Below, piece after piece: positions 8,342 to 16,725 of a DNA stretch of 43,477 nucleotides (position 1 is the stretch's first letter; every line of letters starts with the position of its first letter). The position numbers and the translations under genes were made by a program. Under the pieces are notes generated by a model. The model was not told the DNA's origin and did not search any database. It saw only the letters and a list, made by a program, of their open reading frames with translations. Origin of the DNA: Faecalicatena fissicatena (GTDB lineage: Bacteria; Bacillota; Clostridia; Lachnospirales; Lachnospiraceae); the NCBI GenBank assembly GCA_001028025.1, contig LDAQ01000016.1, positions 1-43,477 on the forward strand. Reading direction: 5' to 3'.

Positions 8342-9322
8342 TTATCTTGCTTCGCTGACTGCCAGCCTGTTTTTAATCAAGTTATCGATAATAACAGAAA
8401 CTACGATGATGATTCCATAAATGGCCTCCTGCCAGTACCCGGAAATACCTGTAATTGAAATCGCATTCTGTATTACACCCAGCAGCAGACATCCCAGCAC
8501 GGTTCCCGTCACTTTTCCGACTCCGCCGTTCATACTGGTGCCGCCGATAACAACCGCCGCTATTGCTGTGAATTCCAGGCCCCGCCCGGCCGCTCCCGGA
8601 TCCATATAGCCGATCCTGGATATAAAGACCATACCCGCCAGGCCGCTTAACCCGCCTGCCAGGGTAAAGACAAACATCTGCACCCGGTTGTTCGAAATTC
8701 CCCGTAAGCTTGCTGCCGCGGGATTACACCCGATTTCATAGATTTCTCTGCCTGCGCGGAAGTATTTCAAAAATACTGCCAGCAAAACGGCTGCTAATAG
8801 CGCAATCAGCACGGAATAAGGTATCCCGATTATGGATTCCTTTGGCTGGGAAAGCGCCATTAAGGACTGAGGAATCACTGAATTATCAATCTGTTTGCCT
8901 CCCAGAATGAAAATCACACCCCGATAGATATTCATGGTTCCCAATGTTACAATTACAGATGGTATCTGAAACCGTGTAACAATAAAACCATTGATCAGCC
9001 CCAGTACACATCCCAGAGCAATTGCCACTATAAAGGCTGCTGCAATGGGTATATCACTGTTTGTCTTAAAAAGCAGCCCCGCCGCATAGCCTGAACATGC
9101 CAGGATTGCGCCTAATGACATATCCACATTTCTGCTGACAATCTCGATCATTTCCCCCAGTGAAACAATCAGCAGAAACGGGAAAAACAGTAGAATGTTA
9201 ACCAGCGAAGTGGTTGAAAAAAACCTGGGTTCTATGATGCATACAACTATATAGATAATGACGATCATGGCAATCACGCCTAACTCACGAAATGAACTTA
9301 AATTCAGCTTTCTACTTTTCAT
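8342..9322 (-). CDS. Sugar ABC transporter permease (RhaP/RbsC family)
   Basis: A 326-residue permease of the same BPD_transp_2 family as the next gene. Family markers are SLGEMIEIVSRNVDMSLGAIL near residue 58 and AVVIGGTSMNGGVGKVTGT near residue 250. The ATG at 9322 overlaps the ATPase stop as ATGA and has GGAGG seven bases upstream; the six-codon longer frame is not needed. It is the first permease of an importer whose order (ATPase, permease, permease, binding protein) matches rhamnose uptake operons. The paralogous pair suggests a heterodimeric channel. Confidence 0.9.
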   Translation of the reverse strand: MKSRKLNLSSFRELGVIAMIVIIYIVVCIIEPRFFSTTSLVNILLFFPFLLIVSLGEMIEIVSRNVDMSLGAILACSGYAAGLLFKTNSDIPIAAAFIVAIALGCVLGLINGFIVTRFQIPSVIVTLGTMNIYRGVIFILGGKQIDNSVIPQSLMALSQPKESIIGIPYSVLIALLAAVLLAVFLKYFRAGREIYEIGCNPAAASLRGISNNRVQMFVFTLAGGLSGLAGMVFISRIGYMDPGAAGRGLEFTAIAAVVIGGTSMNGGVGKVTGTVLGCLLLGVIQNAISITGISGYWQEAIYGIIIVVSVIIDNLIKNRLAVSEAR

Positions 9323-10824
9323 TGTGCCTCCTCCAGACAATCATGTGCAGCGGACAAAATCCTAACATCTGTGATCTCATCTTTTGCCAGCATTCCAGTC
9401 TGTTTTCCCTCATACATAACCATGACCTTATCGCTCAATGATACGACTTCATTTAATTCGGAGGAGATCATCATAATACATTTCCCTTCCTCCGCCAGTT
9501 TTCTGATCAGTCGGTAAACCTCTTCCTTTGCCCCGACGTCTATCCCCCGCGTAGGTTCATCCAGAATCAGGATATCCGGATTCGTACTGATCCACTTTGC
9601 CAGACTCACCTTCTGCTGGTTACCGCCGGACAGGTCTCCTACTTTCTGGGAGACAGACCTGCATTTTGTCTTTAGTCCCTCCACGTATTGTTCAGATATC
9701 TTTTTCTCTTTCTTCGTATCAATGTAGCCCAGCCTCTTTTTTATACTGTCGATAATTGCAAATGTGGTATTAAAAGCAATTGGTTCTGAAACAAACAGTC
9801 CCAGCCCCTGACGATCCTCCGGTACCAGCGCAATTTTATTTTTGATAGCTGCCTCTGGCGACTCGATCTTGACTTCTTTTCCTCCGATTCTGATCTGCCC
9901 GGACTTCACAGGTGTAATCCCAAATATCCCTCTGGCTACTTCCGTCCTACCGGCTCCCATCAGCCCTGCCACTCCCATGATTTCCCCTTTTGCGATCTGG
10001 AAACTCACATGTTCAAAAATACCTGGAATACTGATATCTTCCACCTCCAGGAACGGCTGTCCAAAAGTCTTATTCTCTTTCTTCCTGCCGCCGGACCTGA
10101 ATTCCTTGCCAATCATTTTCTGTATAATCTGATCTTTGGTGATTTCTGAATTTTGATATGTACCTACAATTTCTCCATCCCGCAGAACCGTGATCCTGTC
10201 TGAAATCGCCTTGATCTCCTCCAGCCTGTGGCTGATATAGACGATCGTTTTCCCCTTTTTCCGCAAGGTATCAATGAGTGCCAGCAGATTCTCCACCTCG
10301 CCGGGTGTGAGCGATGCGGTAGGTTCATCCATAAAGATGATCTTCGCATCTGAAGACAGCGCCGAGGCAATCTCTATCAGTTGTTGCTCTGCCACAGAAA
10401 GCCCCTTCATCATCCTGGCAGGAGAAAACTGAAGTCCTACCTCCTGCATCGCCTCTGAAGCCTTCCTGTTCAGATCCTCCCATTTAATCTTCCGATTTTC
10501 AAAATGCCCTGTAAAAATATTCTCCGCAATACTAAGATCCTCAAACACGGATGGCTCCTGATGGATCATCGCTATGCCGTGCCCGATAGCATCCACCGGA
10601 TGTTTCATCCGCACGGTCTTTCCCTCCAGGTTAATGTCACCTGAGGTTGGCTGATAGATACCGAATAATATTTTCAGAAGCGTTGACTTTCCTGCTCCGT
10701 TCTCGCCGATCAGCGCATGTACCTCCCCGGCCTCCAAATCAAAGTCCACTGATTTAAGAACATTATTTTTTCCAAAGGATTTACATATCTTCTGAGCACT
10801 TAATAAACAGACTTTTTTCTCCAA
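9319..10824 (-). CDS. Sugar ABC transporter ATP-binding protein, two ABC domains (RhaT/RbsA type)
   Basis: A 501-residue protein with two fused ABC domains that drives the importer. Domain 1 has Walker A GENGAGKS (residues 40-47), signature LSVAEQQ and Walker B IIFMDEPTASLT. Domain 2 has the degenerate Walker A typical of sugar ATPases (VAGLMGAGRTE), signature LSGGNQQK and Walker B ILILDEPTRGID. I place the start at the TTG at 10824, which has AAAGGAG eight bases upstream and begins EKKVCLLSAQKICKSFG at the family N-terminus. An ATG at 10917 is in frame, but starting there would read through both operators and add 31 unrelated residues. First gene of the operon. Confidence 0.88.
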   Translation of the reverse strand: MEKKVCLLSAQKICKSFGKNNVLKSVDFDLEAGEVHALIGENGAGKSTLLKILFGIYQPTSGDINLEGKTVRMKHPVDAIGHGIAMIHQEPSVFEDLSIAENIFTGHFENRKIKWEDLNRKASEAMQEVGLQFSPARMMKGLSVAEQQLIEIASALSSDAKIIFMDEPTASLTPGEVENLLALIDTLRKKGKTIVYISHRLEEIKAISDRITVLRDGEIVGTYQNSEITKDQIIQKMIGKEFRSGGRKKENKTFGQPFLEVEDISIPGIFEHVSFQIAKGEIMGVAGLMGAGRTEVARGIFGITPVKSGQIRIGGKEVKIESPEAAIKNKIALVPEDRQGLGLFVSEPIAFNTTFAIIDSIKKRLGYIDTKKEKKISEQYVEGLKTKCRSVSQKVGDLSGGNQQKVSLAKWISTNPDILILDEPTRGIDVGAKEEVYRLIRKLAEEGKCIMMISSELNEVVSLSDKVMVMYEGKQTGMLAKDEITDVRILSAAHDCLEEAQ

Positions 10825-10846
10825 TATTTCTCTCCTTTCTCTCGTT

Positions 10847-10864
10847 ATTGGGATTGGTCCCAAT
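10847..10864. promoter_or_regulatory. LacI-type operator, downstream copy
   Basis: ATTGGGA-N4-TCCCAAT is a perfect 7-bp inverted repeat, 23 bp before the ATPase start. It matches the second copy at 10901-10918 and lies 54 bp from it (about five helical turns), an arrangement suited to looping by a tetrameric repressor. The likely ligand is the LacI protein encoded at 11097-12107. Confidence 0.8.
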
Positions 10865-10900
10865 TTAATTGCTAAAAAATAGCCGTTATAACTGGCCATA

Positions 10901-10918
10901 ATTGGGATTGATCCCATC
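10901..10918. promoter_or_regulatory. LacI-type operator overlapping transcription start
   Basis: ATTGGGA-N4-TCCCATC repeats the downstream operator with only the last arm imperfect. It starts about 11 bp after the -10 box on the minus strand, so bound repressor would block RNA polymerase. Confidence 0.8.
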
Positions 10919-10928
10919 TCTTATTTAT

Positions 10929-10957
10929 GTTATAGCATATACAAAAATTATTGTCAA
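10929..10957 (-). promoter_or_regulatory. Sigma-A promoter of the sugar operon
   Basis: On the minus strand TTGACA (10952-10957) is followed after exactly 17 bp by TATAAC (10929-10934). Expected start is near 10922, leaving a leader of about 100 nt that contains both operators. Confidence 0.8.
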
Positions 10958-11051
10958 TAAAGTTATGGATTTTTAGATATTCATAAGTCATTTTCGTTAA
11001 TTTTGCTATATTTTTCATTTTTTATTTGTGTACTTTTACTATATCACAAAA

Positions 11052-11085
11052 AAACAAGCCTCAGAATTTCATCCAAAGCTTGTTT
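11052..11085 (-). terminator. Terminator of the lacI-family gene
   Basis: On the minus strand AAACAAGC and GCTTGTTT pair around an 18-nt loop and run into a T-tract (TTTTTTTGTG). It separates the regulator from the operon promoter. Confidence 0.6.
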
Positions 11086-11096
11086 TAAATTTACGT

Positions 11097-12107
11097 TTAA
11101 GTACTTTCCCTTTCAATAAAGGTGGTTTTCAGCTCTATTGTCTCATTGATCTCGTTATTCTCTTCGATTTTTCGAAACAGCAGCTCTGCCGCTTCGTTTC
11201 CCATCATCCGTATAGGCTGGGAGATGGTTGATAATTTGGGACGTATAATGGAACTTATTTCAATATTATCATATCCGATCACCCTGATATCCCCAGGCAC
11301 ACTATAACCATTTTCCTGTATCCAGGAAATTGCCCCTATGGCCAGCATATCTGTTGCGGCAATCACGGCATCCACCTTTTTCCCTGTCTGCATGATCTGA
11401 GAGATTCCTTCTGCTCCAAGCATAAAATGTGACATTCTGCACCAGTTATATGGGGCCTGATATACCAGATCCCTCGAATATCGGATTTCATGATCTTTTA
11501 ATCCCTGCTTATACCCCTCAAAGCGGTACATAACCCCGCAGATCTCCTCCAGGCCAATAAAAGCAATATTCCGGCAGTCCTTTTTATATAAATAGTCAAC
11601 GTTCTCCCGCACCGCCTTTTTACCGTCTGTATAAACCACAGAAACGGACGGATCTTTCAGATACGGATCATCTGTAAATACAACCGGAACCGTTTCTGAC
11701 AGCTGGAATATGTCTTTGAACACCTCATCTTTGCGGTATACACAGTATATGATACCGTCAATGTTACGCTCCTGAAGCTGCTCAAGATATTCTTTTCCTT
11801 TCCGGGAATCGTATTCTCCATTGCACAGCATAACAAAGTAGCCATATTTTCTGGCAATATCCTCAATCCCTGAGAGCAGCATACTATAGAAAAGATTCGT
11901 AGAATCCGGAACTACTAAAGCGATTGTTTTGGACCTGCCTGTTTTAATCCCCTGCGCGAACAGGCTGGGGCGGTAATTCAGTTGCCTCATGGCATCTTCC
12001 ACTTTGAGCCTTGTGGACTCCTTAATAGCCCCGTTTTTATTAATCACGCGGGAAACCGTCGACTTCCCGACCCCGGCCAATTTTGCTACATCATAAATTG
12101 TACTCAT
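11097..12107 (-). CDS. LacI-family transcriptional regulator
   Basis: A 336-residue repressor with an N-terminal helix-turn-helix STIYDVAKLAGVGKSTVSRV (residues 2-21), hinge LNYRPSLFAQGIKTGRS, and a C-terminal periplasmic-binding-like sensor starting KTIALVVPDSTNLFY. ATDMLAIGAI and VIGYDNIEISSIIRP mark the effector-binding half. The start codon follows GGAG and a promoter at 12189-12217. The gene lies immediately upstream of, and in the same direction as, the sugar operon, whose control region carries two copies of a LacI-type palindrome (ATTGGGA-N4-TCCCAAT). It therefore probably represses the operon until the sugar or its phosphate is present. No copy of the operator lies before its own gene, so autoregulation is not indicated. 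Confidence 0.9.
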   Translation of the reverse strand: MSTIYDVAKLAGVGKSTVSRVINKNGAIKESTRLKVEDAMRQLNYRPSLFAQGIKTGRSKTIALVVPDSTNLFYSMLLSGIEDIARKYGYFVMLCNGEYDSRKGKEYLEQLQERNIDGIIYCVYRKDEVFKDIFQLSETVPVVFTDDPYLKDPSVSVVYTDGKKAVRENVDYLYKKDCRNIAFIGLEEICGVMYRFEGYKQGLKDHEIRYSRDLVYQAPYNWCRMSHFMLGAEGISQIMQTGKKVDAVIAATDMLAIGAISWIQENGYSVPGDIRVIGYDNIEISSIIRPKLSTISQPIRMMGNEAAELLFRKIEENNEINETIELKTTFIEREST

Positions 12108-12188
12108 CTGAACTCCTATTTTTACTCAGATTATTTCAATACACTACTATTTATCTTACTGATTTTACAATCTGTTCTCATATGGATT

Positions 12189-12217
12189 ATTTTAACATCC
12201 TTAATTGAAATGTACAA
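12189..12217 (-). promoter_or_regulatory. Promoter of the lacI-family gene
   Basis: TTGTAC (12212-12217) and TAAAAT (12189-12194) on the minus strand are separated by 17 bp, about 80 bp upstream of the start codon. Confidence 0.55.
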
Positions 12218-12289
12218 CCAAAGAAGTCTGATTCGTCCTAAAATTAACCGGCATAATGCTCCAGGCACAATCTCAGCCTGCAAATTCTA

Positions 12290-12357
12290 AAAGCATATGG
12301 AAGCTATGATGACTTGCAGATGCTATTGATATGCGTCTGACATCATGCGGATATTAA
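12290..12357 (+). pseudogene. Internally deleted remnant of a Gfo/Idh/MocA oxidoreductase
   Basis: Bases 12290-12313 match the first gene around codons 53-60 (reading KAYGSYDD; 21 of 24 identical), then 12319-12358 match the extreme 3' end of the same gene (reading AIDMRLTSCGY-stop; about 34 of 40 identical). Roughly 250 codons are missing at the join and the two parts are in different frames. It is therefore a dead copy of a close homologue of the gene at 54-1016, in the same orientation, on the other side of the sugar operon. The surrounding 12108-12428 gap otherwise holds only the lacI promoter and the tRNA-Leu terminator. Confidence 0.75.
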
Positions 12358-12391
12358 GATTTGTATCTTTGAAAATACCTTATATACAAAA

Positions 12392-12422
12392 CAGGAAGCC
12401 CTTATATTATAAGAACTTCCTG
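12392..12422 (-). terminator. Terminator after tRNA-Leu
   Basis: On the minus strand CAGGAAG/CTTCCTG enclose CTTAT/ATAAG, followed by TTTTG. It begins 7 bases after the tRNA 3' end. Confidence 0.75.
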
Positions 12423-12428
12423 AATAAC

Positions 12429-12510
12429 TGCGGATAACAGGACTTGAACCTGCACGGGGTACCCCACTAGATCCTAAGTCTAGCGCGTCTGCCAATTCCG
12501 CCATATCCGC
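12429..12510 (-). tRNA. tRNA-Leu (anticodon TAG)
   Basis: Acceptor GCGGATA/TATCCGC with discriminator A, a long variable arm and T-arm GGTTCAAGTCC fold as a class II tRNA. The anticodon stem CTAGA/TCTAG encloses loop CTTAGGA, giving anticodon TAG. No CCA is encoded. Confidence 0.95.
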
Positions 12511-12524
12511 ATACCAGCAAATGT

Positions 12525-12553
12525 ATTTTAATACATCTGCCGGTTTTTGTCAA
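12525..12553 (-). promoter_or_regulatory. tRNA-Leu promoter
   Basis: TTGACA (12548-12553) and TAAAAT (12525-12530) on the minus strand with a 17-bp spacer, ending 15 bp before the mature tRNA. Confidence 0.75.
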
Positions 12554-12604
12554 ACAATATATTTATATCTGCAGGATCAACAATATATTTATATCTGCAG
12601 GATC
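12553..12604. repeat. 26-bp perfect tandem duplication upstream of tRNA-Leu
   Basis: Two identical adjacent 26-bp units (12553-12578 and 12579-12604), AT-rich with a TCTGCAGGAT tail, abut the -35 box of the tRNA-Leu promoter. A recent slippage or a doubled upstream element. Confidence 0.85.
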
Positions 12605-12686
12605 TCTCAATCCATGCCCCTTGCACAGACCTCCAGCTATGGCTGCCGTATAAGGCTACCTTTCCCTGACTTACAAGGCTGTTTTC

Positions 12687-13133
12687 CTATTCCCCCAATA
12701 CTACGACTCCATCACTTTTCACTGTAACAGTCATATCGTCCTTTACATATTCCAGAAACGCTTCCCCCAGAGAATCCACCACCGGCATTGTGACATCCGA
12801 AAGCCAAACATCTGCCAGTATTGCCCCCGCTCCGGCCAGAGAGTCTATGGGTTCAGAAAACAACATACAGGCCGGCTGGCGCTTCATGGAACATGCACAG
12901 TAAAGTACAAGCCCGCCTGTGGTGGAACCAATGGTTCTCGGAAGACAGAGCGCTTTGCCAGCCATCTGTTTTCCATATAAATCTGCATTATTCTGATCTC
13001 CGCAGGTTGCCTTCTTATCACCGAACTGCAGCGCTTTTTGGAAAGAAGCCAGTGTATTCAAACCTTCGTGAGATACCAGCGCCTGTGCCGTAATATGTCC
13101 CGGAGTAACAACTCTTCCCTGAAAACTTTTCAT
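12687..13133 (-). CDS. Aconitase X swivel domain/small subunit (DUF126)
   Basis: A 148-residue protein of the DUF126 swivelling-domain family, the small subunit of split aconitase X hydro-lyases. Visible family features are GRVVTPGHITAQALVS at residues 6-21, the GK-x-M-AGKALCLPRTIGSTTGG stretch with the substrate-contacting Ser/Thr near residue 69, and the C-terminal DGVVVLGE strand. The ATG overlaps the large-subunit stop as TAATG and uses the GGAGG inside that gene, so the two subunits are translationally coupled. Characterised members dehydrate cis-3-hydroxyproline or mevalonate 5-phosphate; the substrate here cannot be told from sequence. Confidence 0.88.
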   Translation of the reverse strand: MKSFQGRVVTPGHITAQALVSHEGLNTLASFQKALQFGDKKATCGDQNNADLYGKQMAGKALCLPRTIGSTTGGLVLYCACSMKRQPACMLFSEPIDSLAGAGAILADVWLSDVTMPVVDSLGEAFLEYVKDDMTVTVKSDGVVVLGE

Positions 13134-14422
13134 TACACGTTCCCTCCTTTTGTAATCTGTTCCAGAATCTCCTCATCCGTATAGTACCTTGCACTTGTAT
13201 ATGTACGCAGTTTATTGCTGGATGTAATAACAGGCATACTGGCACTGAGCGGATTATTCATATACATCAGAGGGCAGATGTAAGAAACAATCACCCCTGT
13301 CTTTTTCAGTCTTGCGGCATAAGGGGTGCTTTCGAATATCTTCAATACCGCCGGAGCCGCCGTAAATACGGTGGGAATCACAACCTTGTCTCTGCCTGCT
13401 TTTTTCAGCCCACGCTCCACTTTTTCCGTCCAGCTGTTCAGCTGGTTCAGACTCATATGCGGGCACCCCATAAAGCATAGTTTTGGCTTTGCTTTTTTGT
13501 CTTTCCAGATAACCGGATAGCTGTCATATACCCGTTTCAATTCTGCATCATCAATAACATATACCTTTGCATTTTCTGACAGAAGAGCCTTTCCCTGCTG
13601 CACAGCCTCTGGTGTGATTCCTTCCACATGATACAGGCCAACGGCCCCGTTAGACGCTGTGGCTGCACCAAAATCTTTTAAGTATGTCTTTGCATCCTCA
13701 TCCAGAGTGCCAAGCCATTTATCCAGCCCCACAATATAGGGCACATCTTCCATAACCTTCATGCCAATCGCCGATCCCAGAAGCTGTGCCTCCGGCTTTT
13801 CTGTCGTCCTGATTTCTACAATCCATTCTGCTTTGCGCCCTTCATCCGTCAGCAGCCCAAAATAAGGTACATATCCGACCACTGATCCCATCAGGTCGAT
13901 AATCCCGGAATTCCGGTTGCATCTTGCTCCCAGTACCGAATTTGCATATACAACGGCGGAGGATTCTGACCAGGAAAGGACTTCCCCCTGTCCGGGGGCG
14001 TTTCCCACCTCATCCATATAGCAGGTGCATGTAAAGGCATCCTTGTCAAGCAGGCCCAGTTTGTTCAGCTGATTCTCATAGAAATCCTGCTTCGTATACA
14101 TAAAATGGTTGAATACAATATTCTGAATAAAAGAACTTGGCACATTTTTATCCAAAGGTCTTGGATCGGCAGTGAATTTCTGATCAGAGAGTGCTCCTGC
14201 ATCGATCAGTTTCTCCATCAGGTCATAGACAGGCCCCAGAGCCTTCAGTCCAAAGGAAGTAACCAGATGATTATATTTACTGGTAATCGGAATCATAGAT
14301 TCTGCTCCGAAAAGTTCGCCGTAACGAATCATAGTCTCCATCACCTTCGCCATAATATCGCCTTTGCTGCCGCCCAGGAGAGCCTCCTGCTCAGCCGACA
14401 GCTTCATTTTATATTTGATCAT
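13133..14422 (-). CDS. Aconitase X catalytic (large) subunit (DUF521)
   Basis: A 429-residue Fe-S hydro-lyase subunit of the aconitase X family (DUF521). Family-typical motifs are FTCTCYMDEVGNAPGQGE (first cluster-region Cys, near residue 130), NSVLGARCNRNSGIIDLMG near residue 162, and FMGCPHMSLNQL near residue 317, which together supply the Cys residues for the cluster. It would form a dehydratase with the DUF126 subunit encoded next. AGGAGG lies nine bases before the ATG. The gene starts 16 bp after the flavoprotein gene, so all three are probably one operon. No proline racemase or pyrroline-2-carboxylate reductase is adjacent, so the hydroxyproline role known for some members is not supported by context. 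Confidence 0.88.
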   Translation of the reverse strand: MIKYKMKLSAEQEALLGGSKGDIMAKVMETMIRYGELFGAESMIPITSKYNHLVTSFGLKALGPVYDLMEKLIDAGALSDQKFTADPRPLDKNVPSSFIQNIVFNHFMYTKQDFYENQLNKLGLLDKDAFTCTCYMDEVGNAPGQGEVLSWSESSAVVYANSVLGARCNRNSGIIDLMGSVVGYVPYFGLLTDEGRKAEWIVEIRTTEKPEAQLLGSAIGMKVMEDVPYIVGLDKWLGTLDEDAKTYLKDFGAATASNGAVGLYHVEGITPEAVQQGKALLSENAKVYVIDDAELKRVYDSYPVIWKDKKAKPKLCFMGCPHMSLNQLNSWTEKVERGLKKAGRDKVVIPTVFTAAPAVLKIFESTPYAARLKKTGVIVSYICPLMYMNNPLSASMPVITSSNKLRTYTSARYYTDEEILEQITKGGNV

Positions 14423-14438
14423 TTATCCCCGCCTCCTG

Positions 14439-16499
14439 TCAGATCTTCATCGCTGCTTCATATGCGCTCCAGATAACCGTTTTGAGATTTCCCACCTTCA
14501 TACAGTCTCCGACCAGATAAGCGCCCTTTCCCTTTTCTGCTAAAGGAGTGGAAATGTAGCCTGCGGAACTGATTACGGAATCGCACGCAATCTCCACGTC
14601 CGTGCCGTCTTTCGCCTGACAGATAATGGCACCTTCCTTTACCATTTTCAAAGTGGTCTCCAGATATACCGGAACCTCATGGAGTGCAAACCATTCCCGC
14701 AAATATGAGCTGTTAGCCAGACAGACGCCTTTCTGGGCGATCAGATCATCCTTCATCTCTACTATAACCGGCTTTTTCCCTTTCAGCGCCAGCTCGTAAG
14801 CGATCTCGCTTCCCGTCAGACCGCCGCCGATTACAGCCACAACTTCTCCAACCTCTGCACCATTTAAATAATCACACGCCTCAATCATCAACTCATATCC
14901 AGGCACATTTTTAAGTAATCTGGGGGCCGCACCTGTAGCTATTATAACTGCATCATTTCCAAATTGTGCCGCATCCCTGATTTCTTCATTCAGACAGACT
15001 TCTATATTCAGTTCTTTCATCTGATGTCTGTACCAGGTAAGCAGGCTTCTGAGTTTCTCTTTATAAGATTCCGCACTTGCAGGAATAAAAGTGCCGCCCA
15101 GAACATCGCTCTTTTCATGGATCACCGGCTCATGGCCTCTTAACTTCAAGACTCTGGCAGCCTCCATACCGCCGATTCCGCCGCCGATAATATGTACCTT
15201 CTTAGGAGAGGCTGTTTTCACTATGTGGTGTTTATCCGTCTGCATCGTCTCTGCATTCACCGCACACCTGGCCAGGTGCAGGCTGTCAGAGAGATCCTGG
15301 TCATTCGGAACGCCTTTATAATGGCACATATTAAAACACCCGTTATGGCATAAAATACAAGGACGGATGTCTTCCTCCCTGCCATCCATCATCTTGGAAA
15401 CCCACTCCTGGTCCGCCAGAAACTGACGCGCAAACCCGGCTCCGTCAATCTTTCCTTCCGAAATGGAACGGGCCGCAGTCCCAGGCTCCATCCGACCTGC
15501 ACAGACAACCGGTATATCCACAAACCGCCGGATATGTTCTGCATCCTCCAGGTTACAGTTCTCGGGCATGTAGATCGGCGGATGCGCCCAGTACCAGGCA
15601 TCATACGTCCCATTATCGCAATTCAGCATATCATAACCGGCATCCTGGAGATATTTTGCGGCCTTTTCCGACTCTTCCATATCTCTTCCTGCCTCGATGT
15701 AATCTTCTCCCGGCAAAGCCCCTTCCCGGAATCCTTTCGTCTTGGAGAGGACACTGTATCTTAAGGATACCGGAAAATCTTTTCCACACTCCTTCTTAAT
15801 TGCCTGCACAATTTCCACAGGGAAACGATAGCGGTTTTCAAAAGAGCCGCCGTACCTGTCCGTACGCTGATTCACATATTTCAGAGTAAACTGGTCCAGC
15901 AGATACCCTTCATGAACCGCATGGATCTCCACGCCGTCTACACCGGCATCCTGAAGCATCTTTGCACACTTCGCAAAAGCCTCTACAAATTCACGGATCT
16001 CTTCTACAGTCATCTCCCTGGATGGAACCTTATCCGACCAGCGGTTAGGTGAAGGACTAGCAGAGGCTGTGATCTTATCCAGATTCATAAACGGTTTTGA
16101 AACAGTTCTTAAAAACTTGTTTGTATAAAGTGTCTCCATCAGTTCGCTGATCGTAAATGACCTTCCAAAACCTGCGGTCAGCTGGACAAACAGTTTGGCT
16201 CCTGTCTTGTGGAATTCAGGGAGCCAGTTCTTTAAATCTTCATACATCTTCTTGTTCTTATAAAGCCACTTCCCGAACATAGGATTATAAACCGGCTGGC
16301 ATCCCGGCAATATCAGGCCGGCATTATTCTTTGCCACCTCCATTATAAACTCTGCTCCGGCTTTGTCGAAATGGTTCTTTTCCATCCAACCGAAAAGATT
16401 TGTTCCTCCCATGGAAGTTAAAACGATACGGTTTTTAATTTCGCAGTTTCCGATCTTCCATGGAGTAAATAAAGGTTCTAATTTTGCATCCATCCTCAT
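14439..16499 (-). CDS. Old-yellow-enzyme type FMN/Fe-S/FAD oxidoreductase (2,4-dienoyl-CoA reductase/BaiCD-like)
   Basis: A 686-residue three-part flavoprotein. Residues 10-350 form an OYE TIM barrel (LFTPWKIGNCEIKNRIV; VEIHAVHEGYLLDQF; VVCAGRMEPG). A Cys cluster at about 381-392 (CILCHNGCFNMC) is the 4Fe-4S site. The C-terminal half has two dinucleotide-binding motifs, IIGGGIGGMEAARVL and VIGGGLTGSEIAYEL, for FAD and NAD(P)H. The family reduces activated C=C bonds, as in FadH dienoyl-CoA reductase and BaiCD/BaiH of bile acid metabolism. It is first in an operon with aconitase X, so it may reduce the alkene made by that dehydratase; this is inference. Start chosen at 16499; a second ATG two codons later is equally possible. 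Confidence 0.88.
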   Translation of the reverse strand: MRMDAKLEPLFTPWKIGNCEIKNRIVLTSMGGTNLFGWMEKNHFDKAGAEFIMEVAKNNAGLILPGCQPVYNPMFGKWLYKNKKMYEDLKNWLPEFHKTGAKLFVQLTAGFGRSFTISELMETLYTNKFLRTVSKPFMNLDKITASASPSPNRWSDKVPSREMTVEEIREFVEAFAKCAKMLQDAGVDGVEIHAVHEGYLLDQFTLKYVNQRTDRYGGSFENRYRFPVEIVQAIKKECGKDFPVSLRYSVLSKTKGFREGALPGEDYIEAGRDMEESEKAAKYLQDAGYDMLNCDNGTYDAWYWAHPPIYMPENCNLEDAEHIRRFVDIPVVCAGRMEPGTAARSISEGKIDGAGFARQFLADQEWVSKMMDGREEDIRPCILCHNGCFNMCHYKGVPNDQDLSDSLHLARCAVNAETMQTDKHHIVKTASPKKVHIIGGGIGGMEAARVLKLRGHEPVIHEKSDVLGGTFIPASAESYKEKLRSLLTWYRHQMKELNIEVCLNEEIRDAAQFGNDAVIIATGAAPRLLKNVPGYELMIEACDYLNGAEVGEVVAVIGGGLTGSEIAYELALKGKKPVIVEMKDDLIAQKGVCLANSSYLREWFALHEVPVYLETTLKMVKEGAIICQAKDGTDVEIACDSVISSAGYISTPLAEKGKGAYLVGDCMKVGNLKTVIWSAYEAAMKI

Positions 16500-16547
16500 T
16501 CTCTCCCGCCTTTCTTTCTTAAACCATGCACACTTTATGTTAACCAT

Positions 16548-16571
16548 ATTGTACCATAGATGGAAGCGAGA
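16548..16571 (-). promoter_or_regulatory. Possible promoter of flavoprotein/aconitase X operon
   Basis: On the minus strand TATGGTACAAT gives an extended -10 (TG-N-TACAAT, -10 at 16548-16553); the -35 region is weak. About 45 bp upstream of the start codon. Confidence 0.35.
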
Positions 16572-16725
16572 CACCATGGATTCCTTTGCAAATCAAGTCA
16601 TCCAGACTGCGGCGGGATATACAGAGCACCACCGATAGTCCGGGACAAAAACGGGACTTTAGTATGAAAATGGATCAATTACAGGGCATTATCCTGGGTA
16701 ATTTCCAACCGAAGACGCAAAACAT

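Noticed and set aside
10825..10917. ATG at 10917 as the ABC ATPase start
   Set aside because: It lies inside one operator and adds 31 residues unrelated to the family; the TTG at 10824 has a good ribosome site and matches the normal N-terminus.
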